A DNA stretch of 64,000 nucleotides from Flammeovirgaceae bacterium. GTDB lineage: Bacteria; Bacteroidota; Bacteroidia; Cytophagales; Cyclobacteriaceae. The notes under the pieces were generated by a model. That model was not told the DNA's origin and did not search any database. It worked only from the letters and a program-made list of their open reading frames with translations. Positions 7,601 to 16,670 of this stretch are shown here, piece after piece (position 1 is the first letter of the stretch; each line of letters opens with the position of its first letter). The stretch lies in NCBI GenBank assembly GCA_027487845.1, contig JAIYCV010000048.1, forward strand, positions 1 to 64,000, in the 5' to 3' direction. A program made the translations under genes and the position numbers.

Positions 7601-8748
7601 TGAACGCCAAGTTAAAAACAGCTCTTATCCACTCGGGATTATTTCTTGTAACTTTAGCTACCACAACAATAGCAGGAGCAGAATGGGTATATGGTAAATC
7701 CATTTTAATGAAAGATTATTCTTGGAATGATTTTTTGAGCGGCTTTTCTTATTCGATTCCTTTTCTTTTCATACTTACGGCTCATGAATTTGGGCATTAT
7801 TTCACCGCCATTTCTTATCGAATAAGAACTACGTTACCCTATTACATACCCTTTCCACCGGGGATTATGCCGTTTAACATTGGTACCTTTGGCGCAGTCA
7901 TAAGATTAAAGGGTTACGTTAGATCAAAACAACAGCATTTTGACATCGGTATTGCCGGGCCGTTGGCCGGATTTGTTGCCGCGTTGATTGTGCTCGTTTA
8001 CGCCTACACTCATTTGCCGCCACTTGAGTATATCTACCAATTTCATCCCGAGTACCAAAAGTACGGTGCAGACTACGCCTCCTTCGTTTATAAGCCTGAA
8101 AACATGACACCGAATGTGTTGGATGTTGTAGTAGGTAAAAATCTACTTTTTTTGATGCTAGAAAAAATCGCGCCAGACCCTACCCTAGTGCCAAATGCAC
8201 ATGAGATTATGCACTATCCCTTTATTTTTGCTGGCTTCCTTTCCCTTGTTTTCACTGCTATCAACTTGCTTCCAGTTGGTCAGTTAGACGGAGGCCACGT
8301 ATTATATGGGCTGATCGGCTCGAAGCGTCACAAGTGGGTTTCAACTTTTATCTACATAGGTCTATTATTTTATGCAGGTACGGGACTTCTTTCTCCTAAA
8401 ACACCGTTTAATGATTTGATCATTTATATACCCCTTTTGATTTTTTACTACTATTTGTCCTTTCAAGGTTTACATCTTTCGAAACTTAATACACTCACTA
8501 TTGCGGTCGCCATCTTTGCCATTCAATATACCGTTGCGGGTTTCGTTCCATTGCTAAATGGCCATCTAGACATTATGCTCTTTCTATTTATAATTGGGCG
8601 CTTCGCGGGTATTCATCATCCGCCTTCAGAAATAGAAGAACCATTAACGTTCGGACGAAAAGTGTTGGGTTGGATGGCGTTGCTGATTTTTGTTTTATGC
8701 TTTACTCCTAATCCTATTGATATCATTGTACCAGCTATAAGCAAATAG
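7600..8748 (+). CDS. site-2-protease-like M50 family membrane metalloprotease
   Basis: 382 residues from ATG 7600. The zinc site is HEFGH (residues 62-66) within a membrane helix, and the third ligand motif is GQLDGGH with Asp230, both typical of M50 site-2 proteases. About seven to eight hydrophobic helices are visible. There is no PDZ domain between the two motifs; instead there is a ~100-residue insert around LPPLEYIYQFHPEY. Such proteases cleave substrates within the membrane, often anti-sigma factors or signal-peptide remnants. The partner is unknown here. It is coupled to the HAD gene by a 1-base stop/start overlap. Confidence 0.9.
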   Translation: MNAKLKTALIHSGLFLVTLATTTIAGAEWVYGKSILMKDYSWNDFLSGFSYSIPFLFILTAHEFGHYFTAISYRIRTTLPYYIPFPPGIMPFNIGTFGAVIRLKGYVRSKQQHFDIGIAGPLAGFVAALIVLVYAYTHLPPLEYIYQFHPEYQKYGADYASFVYKPENMTPNVLDVVVGKNLLFLMLEKIAPDPTLVPNAHEIMHYPFIFAGFLSLVFTAINLLPVGQLDGGHVLYGLIGSKRHKWVSTFIYIGLLFYAGTGLLSPKTPFNDLIIYIPLLIFYYYLSFQGLHLSKLNTLTIAVAIFAIQYTVAGFVPLLNGHLDIMLFLFIIGRFAGIHHPPSEIEEPLTFGRKVLGWMALLIFVLCFTPNPIDIIVPAISK

Positions 8749-8756
8749 CATTTATA

Positions 8757-8786
8757 TTGCTTTTAGCCTGAAAGAAATTAATTTAG
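8757..8786 (+). promoter_or_regulatory. candidate Bacteroidota-type promoter for the BNR-repeat gene
   Basis: TTG (8757-8759), 19 nt, TAATTTAG (8779-8786), against the consensus TTG/TTTG-N19-21-TAnnTTTG. One mismatch in the -7 box. It ends 26 bp before the ATG at 8813. Confidence 0.35.
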
Positions 8787-8812
8787 ATAACTGTAATTAA
8801 AGATTTGTAAAA

Positions 8813-11800
8813 ATGAAAGTATGTCTTTTAGCTACGTTGCTAGTAAGTGCCACTATTTCAGCATCTAGCCAGGCCTTTGATCCTAAGGTCTTTTCGTCTT
8901 TGAAGTTTCGATTTATTGGCCCTGACGGCAATCGAATGATTGCTGCAGTAGGTGTGCCCGGAGACCCAATGGTGTCTTACGCTGGTGCTGCATCAGGCGG
9001 CATTTGGAAAACAGAAGACATGGGCATCACTTGGAAATCAATTTTTGATGAAACCGAGGATTCCTCTATTGGAGCGTTGGCGATTGCTCCTTCCAATCCA
9101 AACCAAGTATGGGCTGGTACTGGAGAAACTTTTTTAATCAGACCGGCACACGCAGTTGGCAATGGAGTTTATAAATCTTCGAACGCGGGCAAAACCTGGA
9201 AAAAACTTGGATTGGAAAAAACCTTCCGAATTAGCCGCGTTGTAGTACACCCTACTGACACTAATACAGTTTATGTAGCCTCGCTTGGGCATTCACACGG
9301 CCCACAACAAGACCGTGGCGTATATAAAACAACTGACGGAGGAAAGAACTGGGATCGGGTTTTCTTTGTAGATGAAAATACCGGTTGTTCTGATTTAGCG
9401 ATTGACCCAAAAGACCCCAACATTCTTTATGCAGCCATGTGGCAAGTTGAAATAAAAACATGGGGGCTCACAAGTGGTGGGGCATCAAGTGGCATTTACC
9501 GATCAAAAGATGGAGGAAAGTCATGGCAACCCCTGCGAAATGGAATTGAAAGCGGGCCGGGCCATCCTGTTGGAAAAACTTCGGTAGACGTAGCGTTTAC
9601 AAATCCAAAAGTGGTTTATGCGCTAGTGGAAGACAAAGAGCCAAGGCTTTATCGCTCTGAAGATAGTGGCGATAGTTGGAAGCTGGTGCATCAACATCAT
9701 GGCATGGGTCAGCGTGCGGGCTACTACACTCGCTTGCGCGTTTCTACTGCCGATGAAAACACAGTTTACACTATTTCGGTAGGTATCATGAAATCTACGG
9801 ATGGTGGAAAAACCTTTGATAAAAAATTCAATCAATGGGGCCCTGGGGGCGATAACCATGATATGTGGTTTGATCCTAAAGACGGGAAGCGTATTCTTTG
9901 TGCGCACGATGGTTGTTTGAATATGACCTTTAACGAAGGAAAGACCTGGAAGAACATCAATCTTCCAATTGCCCAGATGTATCATGTCGCGGTCGATAAC
10001 CAAGTACCTTATTACGTTTACTCCAATCGCCAGGATGCTTGGAGTTATCGGGGTCCAAGCCGCTATTTAGGGGGCAACTCAATTCCGCTGGGAGCATGGC
10101 ATGGCATTGGAGGGTGCGAAAGCGGATTCGCTCAGCCAGATCCCTTCGACAATTCGATTGTGTGGAGCGGTTGCTATGATGGAGGACTCGATGTCTTTGA
10201 TCTAAAAACAATGCATCCTCGCGATGTACGCGTATGGCCACAAACGCAAATTGGCTCTAAGCCCGCTGATGCAAAGTACCGTTGGCATTGGAATTTCCCC
10301 ATGGTGCTTTCCAAACATGTGAAAGGCCGGGTGTGGGTAGGCAGCCAATTTGTGCACGAGACCAATAGCGTTGGGCAAAATTGGCAGGTGATCAGCCCAG
10401 ATTTGACAACCAATGACAAAACACATCAGCAAAATTCGGGCGGCATTGCGAATGATAATCTCATGACGTGGGACGGCTGTACCTTGTACTCGATGGCTGA
10501 ATCGCCTGTGAGGGAAGGTGTATTATGGACTGGGAGTAACGATGGGCAAGTAAATGTAACGCAAGATGGAGGAAAGACATGGACCAACGTGACGGCAAAT
10601 ATTCAAGAACTACCCAAGTGGGGCACTATTCGGAATATTGACGCCTCCAATTTCGAAGCTGGCACCTGTTACTTATCGGTAGACGCACATCACGTAAATG
10701 ATTTTGGCTCCTATGTTTTCAAAACCATTGATTTTGGAAAAACATGGACACGACTTAAGATTGAGTTGCCCGCATCCAATTCAAACTTTGTAAATCAAAT
10801 AAAAGAAGATCCCGCAAAGGCAGGATTGCTTTGGCTAGGGACTGACAAGTCATTGTACTTCTCGCCCGATGATGGGAAGAACTGGATTCACTTAAAAAAT
10901 AATTTACCCCCTGTTCCAATTTACGGAATCGAAATTCAAAAAAACTTTAAAGACTTAGTGATTGGTACTTATGGAAGGGGCATCTATATTCTAGATGACA
11001 TTACCCCTATTCGCGAGTTTAGCGAACAGGTTCAAAAGAAAGACGCTGATCTATTCCCCTTGCGCAATACCTATCGCTTCCAAGAAGTTAACGGCATAAA
11101 AACAGAAGGCAGCTTTGTTAACGGTGAAAATCCACCGGACGGTGCTGTCATTTCATATTACCTAAAAGAAAAATCTAAAGACAGTGTGGAGTTGTTGGTT
11201 ATAAATGCCAATGGGGAACTAGTGCAAAAACTAAAGACTAAAAATCAAGCTGGTATACAACGGGTATGGTGGAACTTGCGTTTGCAAGAGCACATCATGC
11301 CTAAGTTAAGAACTAAGCCAAGAGGCAAAGAATGGGTTGAATTAGACGGAAAAGGTGAGCGAAACTTGTTTATCCCCGACCTTGATATCGGGCCAGGGCT
11401 CACACCACCAATGGTGCCCGTAGGTAATTATACGATAGTGCTGAAAGCACACGGCAAAGAATACAAACAAAACCTAACGCTTCTCAAAGATCCTACAACA
11501 AAATCGGATAACGAAAGTATGGACAGTCAATACCGTTTAGGTGTAAAATTGTATAGTGCTACTAAGACCGCTTTGCAGCTAATTGATGAAATGGAAAAAG
11601 TACGAGCTACCTTGTTAAAAAATAAATTGGATAAAAAAGGGCTGGCGCTGGAAGAAAGAATTTATCAATTGGAAGCCACGCTATTTGACGTCAATCAAAC
11701 CGGTGCCCGTTGGGATATCTTTAGAAGTGGCGCGCAAGTGCTGGAACGTTTACTTGCGTTGGGCAAGGAAAGTCAGGTGTTCAGTGCCGATGCGCCACCC

Positions 11801-11914
11801 ACCGATCAACAAACGGAAGTTTATGAACTGACGGTGAAAAAACTAGAAGAGATACAAAGTCAATTCGAAATCATCAAAAAAAATCCTCAGATAAAAACGC
11901 TGGAAAAGAAGTAA
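8813..11914 (+). CDS. large secreted BNR / VPS10-like beta-propeller protein
   Basis: 1033 residues. A signal peptide (KVCLLATLLVSATISASSQA) precedes a long array of BNR/Asp-box strands such as SSNAGKTWKK, TTDGGKNWDR, SKDGGKSW and SEDSGDSWK through about residue 720. This is the architecture of sortilin/VPS10-like ten-bladed propellers often annotated as WD40/YVTN/BNR-like or glycosyl hydrolase. Residues ~740-1033 include a beta domain and a helical C-terminus (LEERIYQLEATLFDVNQTG). There is no T9SS sorting domain. A paralogue of the same length and order lies at 59379-62456 on the other strand. Whether it acts as an enzyme or a binding protein cannot be told. Confidence 0.88.
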   Translation: MKVCLLATLLVSATISASSQAFDPKVFSSLKFRFIGPDGNRMIAAVGVPGDPMVSYAGAASGGIWKTEDMGITWKSIFDETEDSSIGALAIAPSNPNQVWAGTGETFLIRPAHAVGNGVYKSSNAGKTWKKLGLEKTFRISRVVVHPTDTNTVYVASLGHSHGPQQDRGVYKTTDGGKNWDRVFFVDENTGCSDLAIDPKDPNILYAAMWQVEIKTWGLTSGGASSGIYRSKDGGKSWQPLRNGIESGPGHPVGKTSVDVAFTNPKVVYALVEDKEPRLYRSEDSGDSWKLVHQHHGMGQRAGYYTRLRVSTADENTVYTISVGIMKSTDGGKTFDKKFNQWGPGGDNHDMWFDPKDGKRILCAHDGCLNMTFNEGKTWKNINLPIAQMYHVAVDNQVPYYVYSNRQDAWSYRGPSRYLGGNSIPLGAWHGIGGCESGFAQPDPFDNSIVWSGCYDGGLDVFDLKTMHPRDVRVWPQTQIGSKPADAKYRWHWNFPMVLSKHVKGRVWVGSQFVHETNSVGQNWQVISPDLTTNDKTHQQNSGGIANDNLMTWDGCTLYSMAESPVREGVLWTGSNDGQVNVTQDGGKTWTNVTANIQELPKWGTIRNIDASNFEAGTCYLSVDAHHVNDFGSYVFKTIDFGKTWTRLKIELPASNSNFVNQIKEDPAKAGLLWLGTDKSLYFSPDDGKNWIHLKNNLPPVPIYGIEIQKNFKDLVIGTYGRGIYILDDITPIREFSEQVQKKDADLFPLRNTYRFQEVNGIKTEGSFVNGENPPDGAVISYYLKEKSKDSVELLVINANGELVQKLKTKNQAGIQRVWWNLRLQEHIMPKLRTKPRGKEWVELDGKGERNLFIPDLDIGPGLTPPMVPVGNYTIVLKAHGKEYKQNLTLLKDPTTKSDNESMDSQYRLGVKLYSATKTALQLIDEMEKVRATLLKNKLDKKGLALEERIYQLEATLFDVNQTGARWDIFRSGAQVLERLLALGKESQVFSADAPPTDQQTEVYELTVKKLEEIQSQFEIIKKNPQIKTLEKK

Positions 11915-11931
11915 GGTAGCTGCTTAACACG

Positions 11932-13806
11932 TTAGTCTTGCACAATGATTCGTTGGGAAACCCATTGATTGTCGATTAGCATTCGAACGATAAGCAATCC
12001 GTTGCGGTTTATTACTTGAATTTTCTTGCGTTCTAATTGATCTTCAGAAAAAAAATCAACTGGTGACCCAAAAGAATCATAAACAGTAATTTGTTCAACC
12101 ACGTTTGGAACATAAAATACTCCTTGGCTTGGATTAGGATATATTTCTATTGACTTGCTTTCTTTCGTAACTTCGGTAACAACGTTTGTAGTGCCTTTTC
12201 CAAATACTGGCCGTATCATGAGGCTTCCTTTCAGGTCAGTATTTTTAGTCCAGGTGCCAGACGTATTATAGAAAATTCTGTCCGCGCTATCTGTGTTCGC
12301 ATCAAACCCAACATCCATCCGAGCGGTGGTATTTTGTTTCCAGCCAACGTAGAAAGTACCCTGCACGCTCACCGGTTGAGCAGGATCTAGCGCATAGGAG
12401 ATAAATTTATTTTTGGCACTTCGTTTCACAGGCACCGTTTGCTTGTAAAGGACAATCGGGGTTGCATCAAAAAGGGTTTTCCAAATTCGCAATTCAAAAA
12501 CCTGACTAGATTGATCGCCAAAATCCGGAAAGTAAATATCGATTTTTCTTAGCACATCTGCTTCTGTTGTTTTCATGTTGAACTGATAGGCTAGCTCAGC
12601 CCCTGATTGGTTCACCCCTGCCCCATATTCTGCTTCACCATCATCGTAGGCATAAAAACTTGAAAGAGTATAGGTAGATCGAATCGTATCGTTATTTCTG
12701 AAATCAACGGGGGAATAGTTTGCTGTGTAATCTCGTGTTGGGTCGTTATCTCTTGAAGTGAGTCCAATTTTTAATTTGATTGTTACAGAATCAGCCTTTT
12801 TATCGAAGTACCTTGCTAACGGTAACTTAGAGATCGGGAGAGTTCTAAAATTAAGCCCCACCAGTGATGGTAAAATACTCTTAAAGCTGTCTAGTGCATG
12901 GGCCGCTTTCGATTTAACTTCATTCTTATAAATAATGATAGTATCGTAAGAGAAGTAATTTAATGGCTGGTTATTGCCTTGTTTGAAATTATAAAGACCA
13001 AAACTTGGAGGGTTAAAATTGTTAACTGAATCTTTTATAAAATGCTTGTATGGAATAGCCCAATAGTCTTTCAACAGCGAAGTGAGCGGTTTAGCAATAG
13101 CTCTATCTGGTGTAGACGAATCGGTTGCCGTCCTATCCATGTTCAAATAAACATAGTCGACATTCCATGTATCATAAGGACCAGAGAGCCTACCAAAGTT
13201 TGTTATTCGAAATTGAAAGCCTGAATGAAAGAACTTCGGATCAACGTAAATACTTTTAAAAGTAAAGTTGCTCGCGTTTATAACATCCACTGTTTCAACT
13301 TCCTCCCAGCCTTGAAGGCCGTTGAACGAAACCACCAATCGGTCACCGGAATCAGGCACTTCACCATTTCCTTGCGCCTGATAATAAAAGCTAAGATAAA
13401 CAGTACCTTTCTTCTCGTTTGGCACCAGCGTTAGATCAATAGGTTGGGAAACTAACTCATCACCGAACCCTTTCACTAGTATATCTGCGCCCGATTTATA
13501 GGGCTTTCCATTCGCATCGTAGCCATCGAAGGTAGCCACTTTCAACGATACCGGGTTTACCGCCATGCCATCGTTGATGGATACCGATGCATAGGTCTCC
13601 CACAAAGACTCAACTGGTCTCTTTTTCGAATAATAGGAGAAGTCATCCCAAAAAGGAAGCGTCAACGGAGCTGCCGCTTGCTCGCGGCCATTTTTACTCA
13701 ATTTAGTGTCGGAAAGGTTTGTTATAGGAATAGACGTTAGGGTAACCTGCGCAAACAGATCGACTGACAAAGTTAGCGCGACTCCTACAAAAAGACTTAT
13801 CCGCAT
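11932..13806 (-). CDS. T9SS-secreted protein with C-terminal sorting domain
   Basis: 624 residues. The signal peptide is MRISLFVGVALTLSVDLFAQ. The C-terminal ~85 residues are a type A T9SS sorting domain: IEIYPNPSQGVFYV at the start, GLLIVRM and QRIIVQD at the end. The central part is beta-rich (FWDDFSYYSKKRP, VYLSFYYQAQGNGE), resembling the jelly-roll modules of other gliding-associated surface proteins; no catalytic motif is seen. It starts 9 bp after the PASTA gene and is probably co-transcribed with it. Exported across the outer membrane by T9SS; cargo role unknown. Confidence 0.88.
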   Translation of the reverse strand: MRISLFVGVALTLSVDLFAQVTLTSIPITNLSDTKLSKNGREQAAAPLTLPFWDDFSYYSKKRPVESLWETYASVSINDGMAVNPVSLKVATFDGYDANGKPYKSGADILVKGFGDELVSQPIDLTLVPNEKKGTVYLSFYYQAQGNGEVPDSGDRLVVSFNGLQGWEEVETVDVINASNFTFKSIYVDPKFFHSGFQFRITNFGRLSGPYDTWNVDYVYLNMDRTATDSSTPDRAIAKPLTSLLKDYWAIPYKHFIKDSVNNFNPPSFGLYNFKQGNNQPLNYFSYDTIIIYKNEVKSKAAHALDSFKSILPSLVGLNFRTLPISKLPLARYFDKKADSVTIKLKIGLTSRDNDPTRDYTANYSPVDFRNNDTIRSTYTLSSFYAYDDGEAEYGAGVNQSGAELAYQFNMKTTEADVLRKIDIYFPDFGDQSSQVFELRIWKTLFDATPIVLYKQTVPVKRSAKNKFISYALDPAQPVSVQGTFYVGWKQNTTARMDVGFDANTDSADRIFYNTSGTWTKNTDLKGSLMIRPVFGKGTTNVVTEVTKESKSIEIYPNPSQGVFYVPNVVEQITVYDSFGSPVDFFSEDQLERKKIQVINRNGLLIVRMLIDNQWVSQRIIVQD

Positions 13807-13815
13807 TTATGCTTG

Positions 13816-14619
13816 TTAGTTCTGGTCCTTTTTAATGGGCTCCTCTGTATAGTTTTTAGGGCCAATCCAAAGATTAATTGGATCCCCCACACGAACAGAA
13901 TCACCTTCTTTTGGTTCTTGCCTATAAACGAATGTTTTCATGCCGGTAGTATCAATGCCAGGGGCAATTTCAATTCTACCCAAATGAAGGTTCCAGCCAG
14001 CCAACTTAAAAACAGCTTGATCATACGAATCGCCAACCAGACTTCCAATAGCGAGATCGGAAGATCCCTTTCCATCCCCCACCACTAAATCAATAATTGA
14101 TCCTTTGGGTACGCGCGTGCCTGCGCGAATTGTTCTGCCTTTGTAACGCATTTCATAGATTATCGGGAAGGGTTTCGATTCGTAAAAAACGTTGCCCCGA
14201 ATAAGCTCATTGCTTTTCAGCATTACTTCGGCATTTAACAGTGACCGATCGAGCAAATCCGGAATAGGCATGGTAGGAGCTGTTATTCTGTTAATGGTTA
14301 TGTACACCAGCCTGTTTTCTTTTACTTTTGCACCTGCCTTGGGAAACTGGCGGATCGCGGTGTAGGGCGGATGGTCGGCCGAGTAGGCTGAATCTTCAAT
14401 TGCGAAGCGAAGTTTGTGTTGTACTGCCACTTTTTGGAGTTCATGTTGATCAATGCCCGTAAAATCCGGCACTTCAATGTGGTTTCCGTGATTAGTTACG
14501 TATGGCAAATAGACATAAAAGTAGACGATCAAAAGAAAAAACAGACTGCCGCCAGCAATCCCAATGGTGGCTAACAGGGAGCCTATTTTATTATCTTGAA
14601 AAGGCAGTTTTAGTGGCAT
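13816..14619 (-). CDS. membrane-anchored PASTA-domain protein
   Basis: About 267 residues from ATG 14619; that ATG shares one base with the ddl stop (TGATG). One transmembrane helix lies at about 15-38 with a short cytoplasmic tail. Three periplasmic PASTA repeats follow: IEVPDFTGIDQHELQ.., MPIPDLLDRSLLNAE.. and GSLVGDSYDQAVF.. (about 45-112, 117-185, 188-258). PASTA repeats bind muropeptides or peptidoglycan precursors in Ser/Thr kinases and some PBPs. Here there is no kinase or transpeptidase domain. Pairing with D-Ala-D-Ala ligase points to peptidoglycan metabolism, by inference. Confidence 0.9.
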   Translation of the reverse strand: MPLKLPFQDNKIGSLLATIGIAGGSLFFLLIVYFYVYLPYVTNHGNHIEVPDFTGIDQHELQKVAVQHKLRFAIEDSAYSADHPPYTAIRQFPKAGAKVKENRLVYITINRITAPTMPIPDLLDRSLLNAEVMLKSNELIRGNVFYESKPFPIIYEMRYKGRTIRAGTRVPKGSIIDLVVGDGKGSSDLAIGSLVGDSYDQAVFKLAGWNLHLGRIEIAPGIDTTGMKTFVYRQEPKEGDSVRVGDPINLWIGPKNYTEEPIKKDQN

Positions 14620-15698
14620 CAAAATTTAAGTGATGAGTCAAAGGTAGTTTGTATTCTATTCAGTTTAGAATAGCGCTCAGTAGCCAGCTCAATAAGGGTT
14701 GTGATAAGATCGGTAAATGATATTCCTCGTTCCTTCCACATCATAGGAAACATGCTCGAATTGGTAAAGCCAGGAATGGTATTAATCTCATTAACGAAAA
14801 CGTCACCTTTACTGGTCAAAAACAAATCTACGCGAGCAAAGTCTTCGCACGCAAGTGCTTGATACGATTTGACTGAAATATCGCGGATCAACTCTGATTC
14901 AGGTGAAGTGATTTTTGCTGGCACATCGATCGATACCGCATCGCCATCTACGTATTTCGCATCGAAGGTATAAAAATCATACTTGTTACTCACGATAATT
15001 TCCCCAGGCAAAGATGCCTTTGGGGGATCATTACCTAAAATGGCACATTCAATTTCGCGCCCTTCAATAAACTTCTCGAAAAGAACACAATCGTCATATC
15101 TAAAAGCTTCCTCTACTGCCAATAAAAAATCGGTTTCACTTTTCACCTTCGATACACCCACAGACGAGCCTAGATTGGCCGACTTTACCATGAAGGGCAA
15201 CCCTAATTTTTCGTTCACTTTAGCAAACGGATATTCATTTCGGTTTGAATAGTAACAGAACAAAAACTCCGACACGGGCAGCCCGGCTTGAGCCAGCTTT
15301 TGTTTTGCAACCAGTTTACTCATTGAAAGTGATGAACCCAATACGCCCGTCCCCACCATCGGCAAACTAAAGGCTTTCAGAAAACCTTGAATGCTGCCAT
15401 CTTCGCCATCGGTGCCATGTAAAATAGGAAAAACAATATCGACAGAAAACTCGAAGCCTGCACTGGTCTTAAAGCAGGGATTAGCTGGATCGAGCAAGAA
15501 GCTCAGTGCTTCTCCAGCCTCTATTTCTTTCGAAATCTCGAAGTTAAGATACCATCCGCCTTTTTGAGAGATGCCAATCAAAACAGGTTCAAACTTATCT
15601 TTATCGATAAATTCAAAAATATTTCTTGCGGAATTAATTGAAACTCCATGCTCCACCGATCGACCACCGTATAGTATAGCTACTTTCTTCTTCGTCAT
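14619..15698 (-). CDS. ddl: D-alanine--D-alanine ligase
   Basis: About 359 residues. ATG 15698 is preferred over the TTG at 15710, because MTKKKVAILYGGRS places the N-terminal strand as in other Ddl enzymes. The ATP-grasp ligase joins two D-Ala residues for peptidoglycan precursors. Seen: AILYGGRSVEHGVS, FPILHGTDGEDGSIQG, the ATP-binding MVKSANLGSSVGVSKV, and the C-terminal metal-binding and catalytic stretch FVNEINTIPGFTNSSMFP. Length matches the family. The downstream PASTA gene overlaps its stop by one base. Confidence 0.96.
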   Translation of the reverse strand: MTKKKVAILYGGRSVEHGVSINSARNIFEFIDKDKFEPVLIGISQKGGWYLNFEISKEIEAGEALSFLLDPANPCFKTSAGFEFSVDIVFPILHGTDGEDGSIQGFLKAFSLPMVGTGVLGSSLSMSKLVAKQKLAQAGLPVSEFLFCYYSNRNEYPFAKVNEKLGLPFMVKSANLGSSVGVSKVKSETDFLLAVEEAFRYDDCVLFEKFIEGREIECAILGNDPPKASLPGEIIVSNKYDFYTFDAKYVDGDAVSIDVPAKITSPESELIRDISVKSYQALACEDFARVDLFLTSKGDVFVNEINTIPGFTNSSMFPMMWKERGISFTDLITTLIELATERYSKLNRIQTTFDSSLKF

Positions 15699-15834
15699 AA
15701 AATCGTTCAAGATTCAAAGATGCTGATTTCTGCGTGGAAGAGCAAGGGCGGGAATTGAGAGACATATAAATCTTAAATACGACCAACCCATTTCAATTTG
15801 CACCGAAAGCGAGAAGCTATTAAACCTAAATCAC

Positions 15835-16440
15835 TTAGTTGTCTGTTTCGAAGACCGGGTGCTTTCTATTGTATAAATCCATGAATCGATACATTTCTGC
15901 TTCCTTACTTTTAGATTTTTTAAAAGAGTCTGAGACATCTTTGTCATCGGCAATCAAGGTCTTAATCGCTTTAACCGAAATCGGCAGGTGCTTAATTCCA
16001 TCTGACATTTTGAAACAGGAGCTATAAGAGGTAAGTCCGATAGAACCAAATTTTATAACTCGAACAAATATTCGGTAGTTGCGTGACGCTGCACGCATCG
16101 CTACTGATACATACACTCCTCCGCTTTGACTAGGCATGCCTCTTCCCTCTGGCGCATAGTTTACATAAAATTGGCCACGTAAAACTATTCCGAAAAGATT
16201 GTTGGAGTATTTCCCAGACAATACAATGGAATAAACATCAGATGCTTTTCCTATAAGAGTCAATACACTATCTCCGTCTATAGAAGTTCTTTTATTAACA
16301 AAATCTTGATAACTAGCGTACCCGCCTTCAGGCATCGCTTTCAAAACAAAATCAATTGAGTCAGACTGGCCAAACAAAATAGATGGAATTATTACCAAAA
16401 GAATCCCACCGCAGTGTTTTATCATATTAATAATCAACAT
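15835..16440 (-). CDS. secreted protein of unknown function
   Basis: 201 residues from ATG 16440, or 196 from ATG 16425. A signal peptide ends near SILFGQ. The mature part is ~175 residues, mixed beta/helix, with no motif I recognise; the C-terminal ~60 residues are Lys-rich and probably helical (KSKSKEAEMYRFMDLYNRK). It lies between ddl and the small ORF at 16462. No family assigned. Confidence 0.65.
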   Translation of the reverse strand: MLIINMIKHCGGILLVIIPSILFGQSDSIDFVLKAMPEGGYASYQDFVNKRTSIDGDSVLTLIGKASDVYSIVLSGKYSNNLFGIVLRGQFYVNYAPEGRGMPSQSGGVYVSVAMRAASRNYRIFVRVIKFGSIGLTSYSSCFKMSDGIKHLPISVKAIKTLIADDKDVSDSFKKSKSKEAEMYRFMDLYNRKHPVFETDN

Positions 16441-16461
16441 GGAGCTTGCTATCGAAGAAAT

Positions 16462-16593
16462 TTACGCAACGCGAATTTTTTCCTGAACAAAGATAATGCG
16501 ATCGAGTAATTTTTCGCTAAGCACTTCCTTCTGATTTTCCCCCAAAAGGACGTAGATAAAAGGTGTTTGTTTTTTGTTATCTCCTTTCTGCAT
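16462..16593 (-). CDS. candidate small protein, 43 residues
   Basis: An ORF of 43 codons with ATG at 16593 and TAA at 16462, lying in the 230-bp gap between two minus-strand genes. The peptide starts MQKGDNKKQTPFIYVLLGEN and ends in an amphipathic, charged helix (SEKLLDRIIFVQEKIRVA). Composition looks protein-like rather than like translated noise. No signal peptide or membrane helix. There is AAAGGAGA after the start but no clear ribosome-binding site before it. It could be a real cytosolic microprotein or the remnant of a longer gene. Confidence 0.4.
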   Translation of the reverse strand: MQKGDNKKQTPFIYVLLGENQKEVLSEKLLDRIIFVQEKIRVA

Positions 16594-16670
16594 TATGCTA
16601 TCTAGGTGTAACAATTTTTTCCTGTTTCAAACTTGGAAGCGATAACTCAAATAAAAGGCACTTGAGAAAG

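Noticed and set aside
9623-10432. Several antisense ORFs within the BNR-repeat gene
   Set aside because: They are shadows of the repetitive coding sequence; the plus-strand frame has clear Asp-box repeats.
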